Assembly (NCBI GenBank): GCA_032718475.1
Contig: JAUCBJ010007690.1
Coordinates: 1-64,000, forward strand
Source: Nemertoderma westbladi
Taxonomy: Eukaryota > Xenacoelomorpha > Nemertodermatida > Nemertodermatidae
Reading direction: 5' to 3'
DNA: 64,000 nucleotides
Under the pieces are notes generated by a model. It saw only the letters and a list, made by a program, of their open reading frames with translations. It did not search any database and was not told the DNA's origin. A program made the position numbers and the translations under genes. Positions within the stretch are counted from its first letter, which is position 1. Each line of letters opens with the position of its first letter. This document shows, in pieces, positions 43,901 to 57,597 of the stretch.

Positions 43901-46900
43901 CTGGTATTGATTCATTATAACATTGCATATGCATAATTAATTCAGGTATTGATTCATTATAACATTGCATAATTAATTCAGGTTTTGATTCATTATAACA
44001 TTGCATAATTAATTCAGGTATTGATTCATTGTAACATTGCATAATTAATTCAGGTATTGATTCATTATAACATTGCATATGCATAATTAATTCAGGCATT
44101 GATTCAATATAACATTGTATAATTAATTCAGGTATTGATTCATTGTAACATTGCATTATTAATTCTGGTATTGATTCATTATAACATTGCATATGCATAA
44201 TTAATTCAGGTATTGATTCATTGTAACATTGCATAATTAATTCTGGTATTGATTCATTATAACATTGCATATGCATAATTAATTCAGGTATTGATTCATT
44301 ATAACATTGCATAATTAATTCAGGTATTGATTCATTGTAACATTGCATAATTAATTCAGGTATTGATTCATTGTAACATTGCATAATTAATTCTGGTATT
44401 GATTCATTATAACATTGCATATGCATAATTAATTCAGGTATTGATTCATTATAACATTGCATAATTAATTCAGGCATTGATTCAATATAACATTGCATAA
44501 TTAATTCAGGTATTGATTCATTATAACATTGCATATGCATAATTAATTCAGGTATTGATTCATTATAACATTGCATAATTAATTCAGGTATTGATTCATT
44601 ATAACATTGCATAATTAATTCAGGTATTGATTCATTATAACATTGCATAATTAATTCAGGTATTGATTCATTGTAACATTGCATAATAATTAATTCAGGT
44701 ATTGATTCATTATAACATTGCATAATTAATTCAGGTTTTGATTCATTATAACATTGCATAATTAATTCCTGTATTGATTCATTGTAACATTGCATAATTA
44801 ATTCTGGTATTGATTCATTATAACATTGCATATGCATAATTAATTCAGGTATTGATTCATTATAACATTGCATAATAATTAATTCAGGCATTGATTCAAT
44901 ATGACATTGTATAATTAATTCAGGTATTGATTCATTGTAACATTGCATTATTAATTCTGGTATTGATTCATTATAACATTGCATATGCATAATTAATTCA
45001 GGTATTTATTCATTTTAACATTGCATAATAATTAATTCAGGCATTGATTCATTATAACATTGCATAATTAATTCAGGTATTGATTCATTATAACATTGCA
45101 TAATTAATTCAGGTATTGATTCATTGTAACATTGCATAATAATTAATTCTGGTATTGATTCATTATAACATTGAAAAATTAATTCAGGTATTGATTCATT
45201 TATAACATTGCATAATTAATTCTGGTATTGATTCATTATAACATTGCATATGCATAATTAATTCAGGTATTGATTCATTATAACATTGCATAATTAATTC
45301 AGGTATTGATTCATTGTAACATTGCATAATTAATTCTGGTATTGATTCATTATAACATTGCATATGCATAATTAATTCAGGTATTGATTCATTATAACAT
45401 TGCATAATAATTAATTCAGGCATTGATTCAATATGACATTGTATAATTAATTCAGGTATTGATTCATTGTAACATTGCATTATTAATTCTGGTATTGATT
45501 CATTATAACATTGCATATGCATAATTAATTCAGGTATTTATTCATTTTAACATTGCATAATAATTAATTCAGGCATTGATTCATTATAACATTGCATAAT
45601 TAATTCTGGTATTGATTCATTATAACATTGCATATGCATAATTAATTCAGGTATTGATTCATTATAACATTGCATAATAATTAATTCAGGCATTGATTCA
45701 ATATGACATTGTATAATTAATTCAGGTATTGATTCATTGTAACATTGCATTATTAATTCTGGTATTGATTCATTATAACATTGCATATGCATAATTAATT
45801 CAGGTATTTATTCATTTTAACATTGCATAATAATTAATTCAGGCATTGATTCATTATAACATTGCATAATTAATTCAGGTATTGATTCATTATAACATTG
45901 CATAATTAATTCAGGTATTGATTCATTGTAACATTGCATAATAATTAATTCTGGTATTGATTCATTATAACATTGAAAAATTAATTCAGGTATTGATTCA
46001 TTTATAACATTGCATAATTAATTCTGGTATTGATTCATTATAACATTGCATATGCATAATTAATTCAGGTATTGATTCATTATAACATTGCATAATTAAT
46101 TCAGGTATTGATTCATTGTAACATTGCATAATTAATTCAGGTATTGATTCATTGTAACATTGCATAATTAATTCTGGTATTGATTCATTATAACATTGCA
46201 TATGCATAATTAATTCAGGTATTTATTCATTTTAACATTGCATAATAATTAATTCAGGCATTGATTCATTATAACATTGCATAATTAATTCAGGTATTGA
46301 TTCATTATAACATTGCATAATTAATTCAGGTATTGATTCATTGTAACATTGCATAATAATTAATTCTGGTATTGATTCATTATAACATTGAAAAATTAAT
46401 TCAGGTATTGATTCATTTATAACATTGCATATGCATAATTAATTCAGGTATTGATTCATTATAACATTGCATAATTAATTCAGGTATTGATTCATTATAA
46501 CATTGCATAATTAATTCAGGTATTGATTCATTGTAACATTGCATAATAATTAATTCTGGTATTGATTCATTATAACATTGCATAATTAATTCAGGTATTG
46601 ATTCATTGTAACATTGCATAATAATTAATTCTGGTATTGATTCATTATAACATTGAAAAATTAATTCAGGTATTGATTCATTATAACATTGCATATGCAT
46701 AATTAATTCAGGTTTTGATTCATTATAACATTGCATAATTAATTCCTGTATTGATTCATTGTAACATTGCATAATTAATTCTGGTATTGATTCATTATAA
46801 CATTGCATATGCATAATTAATTCAGGTATTGATTCATTATAACATTGCATAATAATTAATTCAGGCATTGATTCAATATGACATTGTATAATTAATTCAG

Positions 46901-49900
46901 GTATTGATTCATTGTAACATTGCATTATTAATTCTGGTATTGATTCATTATAACATTGCATATGCATAATTAATTCAGGTATTGATTCATTGTAACATTG
47001 CATAATTAATTCAGGTATTGATTCATTATAACATTGCATAATTAATTCAGGTATTGATTCATTGTAACATTGCATAATAATTAATTCTGGTATTGATTCA
47101 TTATAACATTGAAAAATTAATTCAGGTATTGATTCATTATAACATTGCATATGCATAATTAATTCAGGTATTGATTCATTATAACATTGCATAATTAATT
47201 CAGGTTTTGATTCATTATAACATTGCATAATTAATTCAGGTATTGATTCATTGTAACATTGCATAATAATTAATTCTGGTATTGATTCATTATAACATTG
47301 AAAAATTAATTCAGGTATTGATTCATTATAACATTGCATATGCATAATTAATTCAGGTATTGATTCATTATAACATTGCATAATTAATTCAGGTTTTGAT
47401 TCATTATAACATTGCATAATTAATTCCTGTATTGATTCATTGTAACATTGCATAATTAATTCTGGTATTGATTCATTATAACATTGCATATGCATAATTA
47501 ATTCAGGTATTGATTCATTATAACATTGCATAATAATTAATTCAGGCATTGATTCAATATGACATTGTATAATTAATTCAGGTATTGATTCATTGTAACA
47601 TTGCATTATTAATTCTGGTATTGATTCATTATAACATTGCATATGCATAATTAATTCAGGTATTGATTCATTGTAACATTGCATAATTAATTCTGGTATT
47701 GATTCATTATAACATTGCATATGCATAATTAATTCAGGTATTGATTCATTATAACATTGCATAATAATTAATTCAGGCATTGATTCAATATAACATTGCA
47801 TAATTAATTCAGGTATTGATTCATTGTAACATTGCATAATTAATTCTGGTATTGTTTCATTATAACATTGCATAATTAATTCAGGTATTGAGTCATTGTA
47901 ACATTGCATAATTAATTCAGGTATTGATTCATTATAACATTGCATAATTAATTCAGGTATTGATTCATTGTAACATTGCATAATTAATTCAGGTATTGAT
48001 TCATTGTAACATTGCATAATTAATTCAGGTATTGATTCATTGTAACATTGCATAATTAATTCTGGTATTGATTCATTATAACATTGCATATGCATAATTA
48101 ATTCAGGTATTGATTCATTATAACATTGCATAATAATTAATTCAGGCATTGATTCAATATAACATTGTATAATTAATTCAGGTATTGATTCATTGTAACA
48201 TTGCATTATTAATTCTGGTATTGATTCATTATAACATTGCATATGCATAATTAATTCAGGTATTGATTCATTGTAACATTGCATAATTAATTCCTGTATT
48301 GATTCATTGTAACATTGCATTATTAATTCTGGTATTGATTCATTATAACATTGCATATGCATAATTAATTCAGGTATTGATTCATTGTAACATTGCATAA
48401 TTAATTCTGGTATTGATTCATTATAACATTGCATATGCATAATTAATTCAGGTATTGATTCATTATAACATTGCATAATAATTAATTCAGGCATTGATTC
48501 AATATAACATTGCATAATTAATTCAGGTATTGATTCATTGTAACATTGCATAATTAATTCTGGTATTGATTCATTGTAACATTGTATAATAATTAATTCA
48601 GGTATTGTTTCATAATAAGATTGAAAAATTAATTCAGATATTGATTCAATGTAACATTGTATAATAATTAATTCAGGTATTGATTCATTTATTATATTGA
48701 AAAATTATTACAGGTATTGATTCCTTGTAACAATGCATAATAATTAATTCAGGTATTGATTCATTGTAACATTGCATAATTAATTCTGGTATTGATTCAT
48801 TGTAACATTGTATAATAATTAATTCAGGTATTGTTTCATAATAAGATTGAAAAATTAATTCAGATATTGATTCATTGTAACAATGCATAATAATTAATTC
48901 AGGTATTGATTCATTGTAACATTGCATAATAATTAATTCAGGTGTTTATTCATTATAACATTGCATAATTAATTCAGGTATTGATTCATTATAACATTGC
49001 ATATGCATAATTAATTCAGGTATTGATTCATTGTAACATTGCATAATTAATTCTGGTATTGATTCATTATAACATTGCATATGCATAATTAATTCAGGTA
49101 TTGATTCATTATAACATTGCATAATAATTAATTCAGGCATTGATTCAATATAACATTGCATAATTAATTCAGGTATTGATTCATTGTAACATTGCATAAT
49201 TAATTCTGGTATTGATTCATTGTAACATTGTATAATAATTAATTCAGGTATTGTTTCATAATAAGATTGAAAAATTAATTCAGATATTGATTCATTGTAA
49301 CAATGCATAATAATTAATTCAGGTATTGATTCATTGTAACATTGCATAATAATTAATTCAGGTGTTTATTCATTATAACATTGCATAATTAATTCAGGTA
49401 TTGATTCATTATAACTTTGCATATGCATAATTAATTCAGGTATTGATTCATTATAACATTGCATAGTTAATTCAGGTATTGATTCATTGTAACATTGCAT
49501 AATTAATTCTGGTATTGATTCATTATAACATTGCATATGCATAATTAATTCAGGTATTGATTCATTATAACATTGCATAATAATTAATTCAGGCATTGAT
49601 TCAATATAACATTGCATAATTAATTCAGGTATTGATTCATTGTAACATTGCATAATTAATTCTGGTATTGATTCATTGTAACATTGTATAATAATTAATT
49701 CAGGTATTGTTTCATAATAAGATTGAAAAATTAATTCAGATATTGATTCATTGTAACAATGCATAATAATTAATTCAGGTATTGATTCATTGTAACATTG
49801 CATAATAATTAATTCAGGTGTTTATTCATTATAACATTGCATAATTAATTCAGGTATTGATTCATTATAACATTGCATATGCATAATTAATTCAGGTATT

Positions 49901-52900
49901 GATTCATTATAACATTGCATATGCATAATTAATTCAGGTATTGATTCATTATAACATTGCATAATTAATTCAGGTATTGATTCATTGTAACATTGCATAA
50001 TTAATTCAGGCATTGATTCATTATAACATTGCATATGCATAATTAATTCAGGTATTGATTCATTATAACATTGCATAATTAATTCAGGTATTGATTCATT
50101 ATAACATTGCATAATTAATTCAGGTATTGATTCATTGTAACATTGCATAATTAATTCAGGTATTGATTCATTATAACATTGCATATGCATAATTAATTCA
50201 GGTATTGATTCATTATAACATTGCATAATTAATTCAGGTATTGATTCATTATAACATTGCATAATTAATTCTGGTATTGATTCATTGTAACATTGCATAA
50301 TTAATTCAGGTATTGATTCATTATAACATTGCATAATTAATTCAGGTATTGATTCATTATAACATTGCATATGCATAATTAATTCAGGTATTGATTCATT
50401 ATAACATTGCATAATTAATTCAGGTATTGATTCATTGTAACATTGCATAATTAATTCAGGTATTGATTCATTGTAACATTGCATAATTAATTCTGGTATT
50501 GATTCATTGTAACATTGTATAATAATTAATTCAGGTATTGATTCATTATAACATTGCATATGCATAATTAATTCAGGTATTGATTCATTATAACATTGCA
50601 TAATTAATTCAGGTATTGATTCATTATAACATTGCATAATTAATTCAGGTATTGATTCATTGTAACATTGCATAATTAATTCTGGTATTGATTCATTGTA
50701 ACATTGTATAATAATTAATTCAGGTATTGTTTCATAATAAGATTGAAAAATTAATTCAGATATTGATTCATTGTAACAATGCATAATAATTAATTCAGGT
50801 ATTGATTCATTGTAACATTGCATAATTAATTCAGGTATTGATTCATTATAACATTGCATATGCATAATTAATTCAGGTATTGATTCATTATAACATTGCA
50901 TAGTTAATTCAGGTATTGATTCATTGTAACATTGCATAATTAATTCTGGTATTGATTCATTATAACATTGCATATGCATAATTAATTCAGGTATTGATTC
51001 ATTATAACATTGCATAATAATTAATTCAGGCATTGATTCAATATAACATTGCATAATTAATTCAGGTATTGATTCATTGTAACATTGCATAATTAATTCT
51101 GGTATTGATTCATTGTAACATTGTATAATAATTAATTCAGGTATTGTTTCATAATAAGATTGAAAAATTAATTCAGATATTGATTCATTGTAACAATGCA
51201 TAATAATTAATTCAGGTATTGATTCATTGTAACATTGCATAATAATTAATTCAGGTGTTTATTCATTATAACATTGCATAATTAATTCAGGTATTGATTC
51301 ATTATAACATTGCATAATTAATTCAGGTATTGATTCATTGTAACATTGCATAATTAATTCAGGTATTGATTCATTATAACATTGCATATGCATAATTAAT
51401 TCAGGTATTGATTCATTATAACATTGCATAATTAATTCAGGTATTGATTCATTGTAACATTGCATAATTAATTCAGGCATTGATTCATTATAACATTGCA
51501 TATGCATAATTAATTCAGGTATTGATTCATTATAACATTGCATAATTAATTCAGGTATTGATTCATTATAACATTGCATAATTAATTCAGGTATTGATTC
51601 ATTGTAACATTGCATAATTAATTCAGGTATTGATTCATTATAACATTGCATATGCATAATTAATTCAGGTATTGATTCATTATAACATTGCATAATTAAT
51701 TCAGGTATTGATTCATTATAACATTGCATAATTAATTCTGGTATTGATTCATTGTAACATTGCATAATTAATTCAGGTATTGATTCATTATAACATTGCA
51801 TATGCATAATTAATTCAGGTATTGATTCATTATAACATTGCATAATTAATTCAGGTATTGATTCATTATAACATTGCATAATTAATTCAGGTATTGATTC
51901 ATTATAACATTGCATATGCATAATTAATTCAGGTATTGATTCATTGTAACATTGCATAATTAATTCAGGCATTGATTCATTATAACATTGCATATGCATA
52001 ATTAATTCAGATATTGATTCATTATAACATTGCATAATTAATTCAGGTATTGATTCATTGTAACATTGCATAATTAATTCAGATATTGATTCATTATAAC
52101 ATTGCATAATTAATTCAGGTATTGATTCATTATAACATTGCATAATTAATTCAGGTATTGATTCATTGTAACATTGCATAATTAATTCAGGTATTGATTC
52201 ATTATAACATTGCATAATTAATTCTGGTATTGATTCATTGTAACATTGCATAATTAATTCAGGTATTGATTCATTATAACATTGCATATGCATAATTAAT
52301 TCAGGTATTGATTCATTATAACATTGCATAATTAATTCAGGTATTGATTCATTATAACATTGCATAATTAATTCAGGTATTGATTCATTATAACATTGCA
52401 TATGCATAATTAATTCAGGTATTGATTCATTGTAACATTGCATAATTAATTCAGGCATTGATTCATTATAACATTGCATATGCATAATTAATTCAGATAT
52501 TGATTCATTATAACATTGCATAATTAATTCAGGTATTGATTCATTATAACATTGCATAATTAATTCAGGTATTGATTCATTGTAACATTGCATAATTAAT
52601 TCAGGTATTGATTCATTATAACATTGCATAATTAATTCAGGTATTGATTCATTATAACATTGCATATGCATAATTAATTCAGGTATTGATTCATTATAAC
52701 ATTGCATAATTAATTCAGGTATTGATTCATTATAACATTGCATAATTAATTCTGGTATTGATTCATTGTAACATTGCATAATTAATTCAGGTATTGATTC
52801 ATTATAACATTGCATATGCATAATTAATTCAGGTATTGATTCATTATAACATTGCATAATTAATTCAGGTATTGATTCATTATAACATTGCATAATTAAT

Positions 52901-55900
52901 TCAGGTATTGATTCATTATAACATTGCATATGCATAATTAATTCAGGTATTGATTCATTATAACATTGCATAATTAATTCAGGTATTGATTCATTGTAAC
53001 ATTGCATAATTAATTCAGGTATTGATTCATTATAACATTGCATATGCATAATTAATTCAGGTATTGATTCATTATAACATTGCATAATTAATTCAGGTAT
53101 TGATTCATTATAACATTGCATAATTAATTCAGGTATTGATTCATTATAACATTGCATAATTAATTCAGGTATTGATTCATTGTAACATTGCATAATAATT
53201 AATTCTGGTATTGATTCATTATAACATTGCATATGCATAATTAATTCAGGTATTGATTCATTATAACATTGCATAATTAATTCAGGTTTTGATTCATTAT
53301 AACATTGCATAATTAATTCAGGTATTGATTCATTGTAACATTGCATAATTAATTCTGGTATTGATTCATTATAACATTGCATAATTAATTCCTGTATTGA
53401 TTCATTGTAACATTGCATAATTAATTCAGGTATTGATTCATTATAACATTGCATATGCATAATTAATTCAGGTATTGATTCATTATAACATTGCATAATT
53501 AATTCAGGTATTGATTCATTATAACATTGCATAATTAATTCTGGTTTTGATTCATTATAACATTGCATAATTAATTCAGGTATTGATTCATTATAACATT
53601 GCATAATAATTAATTCAGGCATTGATTCAATATAACATTGTATAATTAATTCAGGTATTGATTCATTGTAACATTGCATTATTAATTCTGGTATTGATTC
53701 ATTATAACATTGCATATGCATAATTAATTCGGGTATTGATTCATTGTAACATTGCATAATTAATTCTGGTATTGATTCATTATAACATTGCATATGCATA
53801 ATTAATTCAGGTATTGATTCATTATAACATTGCATAATTAATTCAGGTATTGATTCATTGTAACATTGCATAATTAATTCAGGTATTGATTCATTGTAAC
53901 ATTGCATAATTAATTCTGGTATTGATTCATTATAACATTGCATATGCATAATTAATTCAGGTATTGATTCATTATAACATTGCATAATTAATTCAGGCAT
54001 TGATTCAATATAACATTGCATAATTAATTCAGGTATTGATTCATTATAACATTGCATATGCATAATTAATTCAGGTATTGATTCATTATAACATTGCATA
54101 ATTAATTCAGGTATTGATTCATTATAACATTGCATAATTAATTCAGGTATTGATTCATTATAACATTGCATAATTAATTCAGGTATTGATTCATTGTAAC
54201 ATTGCATAATAATTAATTCTGGTATTGATTCATTATAACAATGCATATGCATAATTAATTCAGGTATTGATTCATTATAACATTGCATAATTAATTCAGG
54301 TTTTGATTCATTATAACATTGCATAATTAATTCAGGTATTGATTCATTGTAACATTGCATAATTAATTCTGGTATTGATTCATTATAACATTGCATATGC
54401 ATAATTAATTCAGGTATTGATTCATTATAACATTGCATAATAATTAATTCAGGCATTGATTCAATATAACATTGTATAATTAATTCAGGTATTGATTCAT
54501 TGTAACATTGCATTATTAATTCTGGTATTGATTCATTATAACATTGCATATGCATAATTAATTCAGGTATTGATTCATTGTAACATTGCATAATTATTTC
54601 TGGTATTGATTCATTATAACATTGCATATGCATAATTAATTCAGGTATTGATTCATTATAACATTGCATAATTAATTCAGGTATTGATTCATTGTAACAT
54701 TGCATAATTAATTCAGGTATTGATTCATTGTAACATTGCATAATTAATTCTGGTATTGATTCATTATAACATTGCATATGCAAAATTAATTCAGGTATTG
54801 ATTCATTATAACATTGCATAATTAATTCAGGTATTGATTCATTATAACATTGCATAATTAATTCAGGTATTGATTCATTATAACATTGCATAATTAATTC
54901 AGGTATTGATTCATTATAACATTGCATAATTAATTCAGGTATTGATTCATTGTAACATTGCATAATTAATTCAGGTATTGATTCATTATAACATTGCATA
55001 ATTAATTCAGGTATTGATTCATTATAACATTGCATAATTAATTCAGGCATTGATTCAATATAACATTGCATAATTAATTCAGGTATTGATTCATTGTAAC
55101 ATTGCATAATTAATTCTGGTATTGATTCATTATAACATTGCATATGCATAATTAATTCAGGTATTGATTCATTATAACATTGCATAATAATTAATTCAGG
55201 CATTGATTCAATATAACATTGCATAATTAATTCAGGCATTGATTCAATATAACATTGCATAATTAATTCAGGTATTGATTCATTATAACATTGCATAATT
55301 AATTCAGGTATTGATTCATTGTAACATTGCATAATTAAATCAGGTATTGATTCATTATAACATTGCATAATTAATTCAGGCATTGATTCATTGTAACATT
55401 GCATAATTAATTCAGGTATTGATTCATTATAACATTGCATAATTAATTCAGGCATTGATTCATTGTAACATTGCATAATTAATTCAGGTATTGATTCATT
55501 ATAACATTGCATAATTAATTCAGGTATTGATTCATTATAACATTGCATAATTAATTCAGGTATTGATTCATTGTAACATTGCATAATTAATTCTGGTATT
55601 GATTCATTGTAACATTGCATAATTAAATCAGGTATTGATTCATTGTAACATTGCATAATTAATTCAGGTATTGATTCATTGTAACATTGCATAATTAAAT
55701 CAGGTATTGATTCATTGTAACATTGCATAATTAATTCAGGTATTGATTTATTGTAACATTGCATAATTAATTCAGGTATTGATTCATTATAACATTGCAT
55801 AATTAATTCAGGTATTGATTCATTGTAACATTGCATAATTAATTCAGGTATTGATTCATTGTAACATTGCATAATTAATTCTGGTATTGATTCATTATTA

Positions 55901-57030
55901 CATTGCATAATAATTAATTCTGGCATTGATTCATTGTAACATTGCATAATTAATTCAGGTATTGATTCATTGTAACATTGCATAATTAATTCAGGTTTTG
56001 ATTCATTGTAACATTGTATAATAATTAATTCAGGTATTGATTCATTGTAACATTGTATAATAATTAATTCAGGTATTGATTCATTGTAACATTGTATAAT
56101 AATTAATTCAGGTATTGATTCATTATTACATTGCATAATAATTAATTCTGGCATTGATTCATTGTAACATTGCATAATTAATTCAGGTATTGATTCATTA
56201 TAACATTGCATAATTAATTCAGGTATTGATTCATTGTAACATTGCATAATTAATTCAGGTTTTGATTCATTGTAACATTGCATAATTAATTCTGGTATTG
56301 ATTCATTATTACATTGCATAATAATTAATTCTGGCATTGATTCATTGTAACATTGCATAATTAATTCAGGTATTGATTCATTATAACATTGCATAATTAA
56401 TTCAGGTATTGATTCATTGTAACATTGCATAATTAATTCAGGTTTTGATTCATTGTAACATTGCATAATTAATTCTGGTATTGATTCATTATTACATTGC
56501 ATAATAATTAATTCTGGCATTGATTCATTGTAACATTGCATAATTAATTCAGGTATTGATTCATTGTAACATTGCATAATTAATTCAGGTATTGATTCAT
56601 TATAACATTGCATAATTAATTCAGGTATTGATTCATTGTAACATTGTATAATTAATTCAGGTATTGATTCATTATAACATTGCATATGCATACTTAATTC
56701 AGGTATTGATTCATGGTAACATTGCATAATTAATTCAGGTATTGATTCATTATAACATTGCATAATTAATTCAGGTATTGATTCATTGTAACATTGCATA
56801 ATTAATTCAGGTATTGATTCATTATAACATTGCATAATAATTAATTCTGGTATTGATTCATTGTAACATTGCACAATAATTACTTCAGGTATTGATTCAT
56901 TTATATCATTGAAAAATTAATTCAGGTATTGATTCATTGTAACAATGCATAATAATTAATTCAGGTATTGATTCATTTATATCATTGAAAAATTAATTCA
57001 GGTATTGATTCATTATATCATTGCATAAAT

Positions 57031-57198
57031 TATTCTGATAATAGATACTTTTAGAGTGACAGATTTGCTTTGTGTCGTCTAATTCCTTCCATCACCATAA
57101 TAACCAATAAGTTCACATGTGTAGTAGTAGTTCCTATTATGTAATGCAGCCAAAGAGTTTAAAGCATATGAAACGTTCTTCAACCCAATCAAAGGTAT
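57031..57198. other. Gap between satellite edge and secreted-protein stop
   Basis: 168 bp of non-repeat sequence downstream of the minus-strand gene. I see no clear polyadenylation hexamer for that gene here; its 3' UTR may reach into the satellite. Confidence 0.5.
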
Positions 57199-57597
57199 TC
57201 AAACTTGTATCACCATCGCGGGCCTCCCATTTTCACCTTTTTCAATCTCCCCAGAAGAATATTCAACAGTAATTTTACATGTTTCAACTTCTATGGCAAT
57301 GCCCGTCGCTATACAATGAAATTCCTTGTTATCATCATAACGTGTTACATTTTTTATTAATTGTACGACTGGTGGATCGTTAAATACCCAACTCCATGTA
57401 TGGTCTTCCTCGGGTATATTAACTTCAAAAGGTATAAGATCTCTATCCGTACATCCAATTTTACCCAAATCATTTTCTTTATAAGTACAATTTGCTGGTT
57501 CACAGTAACAATATCTTTTATATCCATCCGCAGTAACAGTATCACTAATAGCAGCTGTGGCTAACGCTAACAACGCCAGTAGTATGCTTGAGTTCAT
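57199..57597 (-). CDS. Small secreted Cys-rich protein, possibly Ig-like
   Basis: 132 codons on the minus strand, TGA at 57199-57201. I start at ATG 57595-57597 rather than the TTG two codons upstream: A at -3, a signal peptide starting right there (MNSSILLALLALATAAIS), and an in-frame TAA about a dozen codons upstream. The mature part has six Cys (30, 32, 37, 49, 95, 107), enough for three disulphides, and N-glycosylation sequons at N36 and N83. C49, W68/W70 and the DDNKEFHC stretch ending at C95 resemble the B-strand Cys, core Trp and F-strand Cys of an Ig-like fold; this is inference. A weak TATA-like AAATATAGAT lies about 80 bp upstream of the ATG. I recognise no family. It could be one exon of a longer gene, but a signal peptide and a stop argue for a complete small protein. 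Confidence 0.6.
   Translation of the reverse strand: MNSSILLALLALATAAISDTVTADGYKRYCYCEPANCTYKENDLGKIGCTDRDLIPFEVNIPEEDHTWSWVFNDPPVVQLIKNVTRYDDNKEFHCIATGIAIEVETCKITVEYSSGEIEKGENGRPAMVIQV

Larger units (their letters stand above)
27992..57030. repeat. 36-bp satellite array, right block
   Basis: The longest block. From about 28840 rightwards it is studded with 42-bp units carrying GCATATGCATAATT (extra ATGCAT), commonly one per group of 36-bp units so that a 114-bp trimer (42+36+36) is frequent. Other local variants are the TGTTTCATAATAAGATTGAAAAATT type (34770-51170), TATGACATTG, TTAATTCCTG and TTATTATATTGAAAAATTATTAC types. The minus-strand frame stays open for 1,871 codons at 51259-56874. 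The last units (56870-57030) are degenerate 37-39-bp forms, and repeats fade out near 57030. Confidence 0.97.

Noticed and set aside
288-56874. Dozens of minus-strand frames encoding repeats of MQCYNESIPELI
   Set aside because: They arise automatically because the unit is 36 bp. No start region, domain or promoter is seen, and stop-creating and 37-bp units break them. Treated as satellite; the coding idea is kept only as a finding.
1-57030. CRISPR array
   Set aside because: The repeat size (36 bp) looks similar, but units abut with no unique spacers and the DNA is animal.
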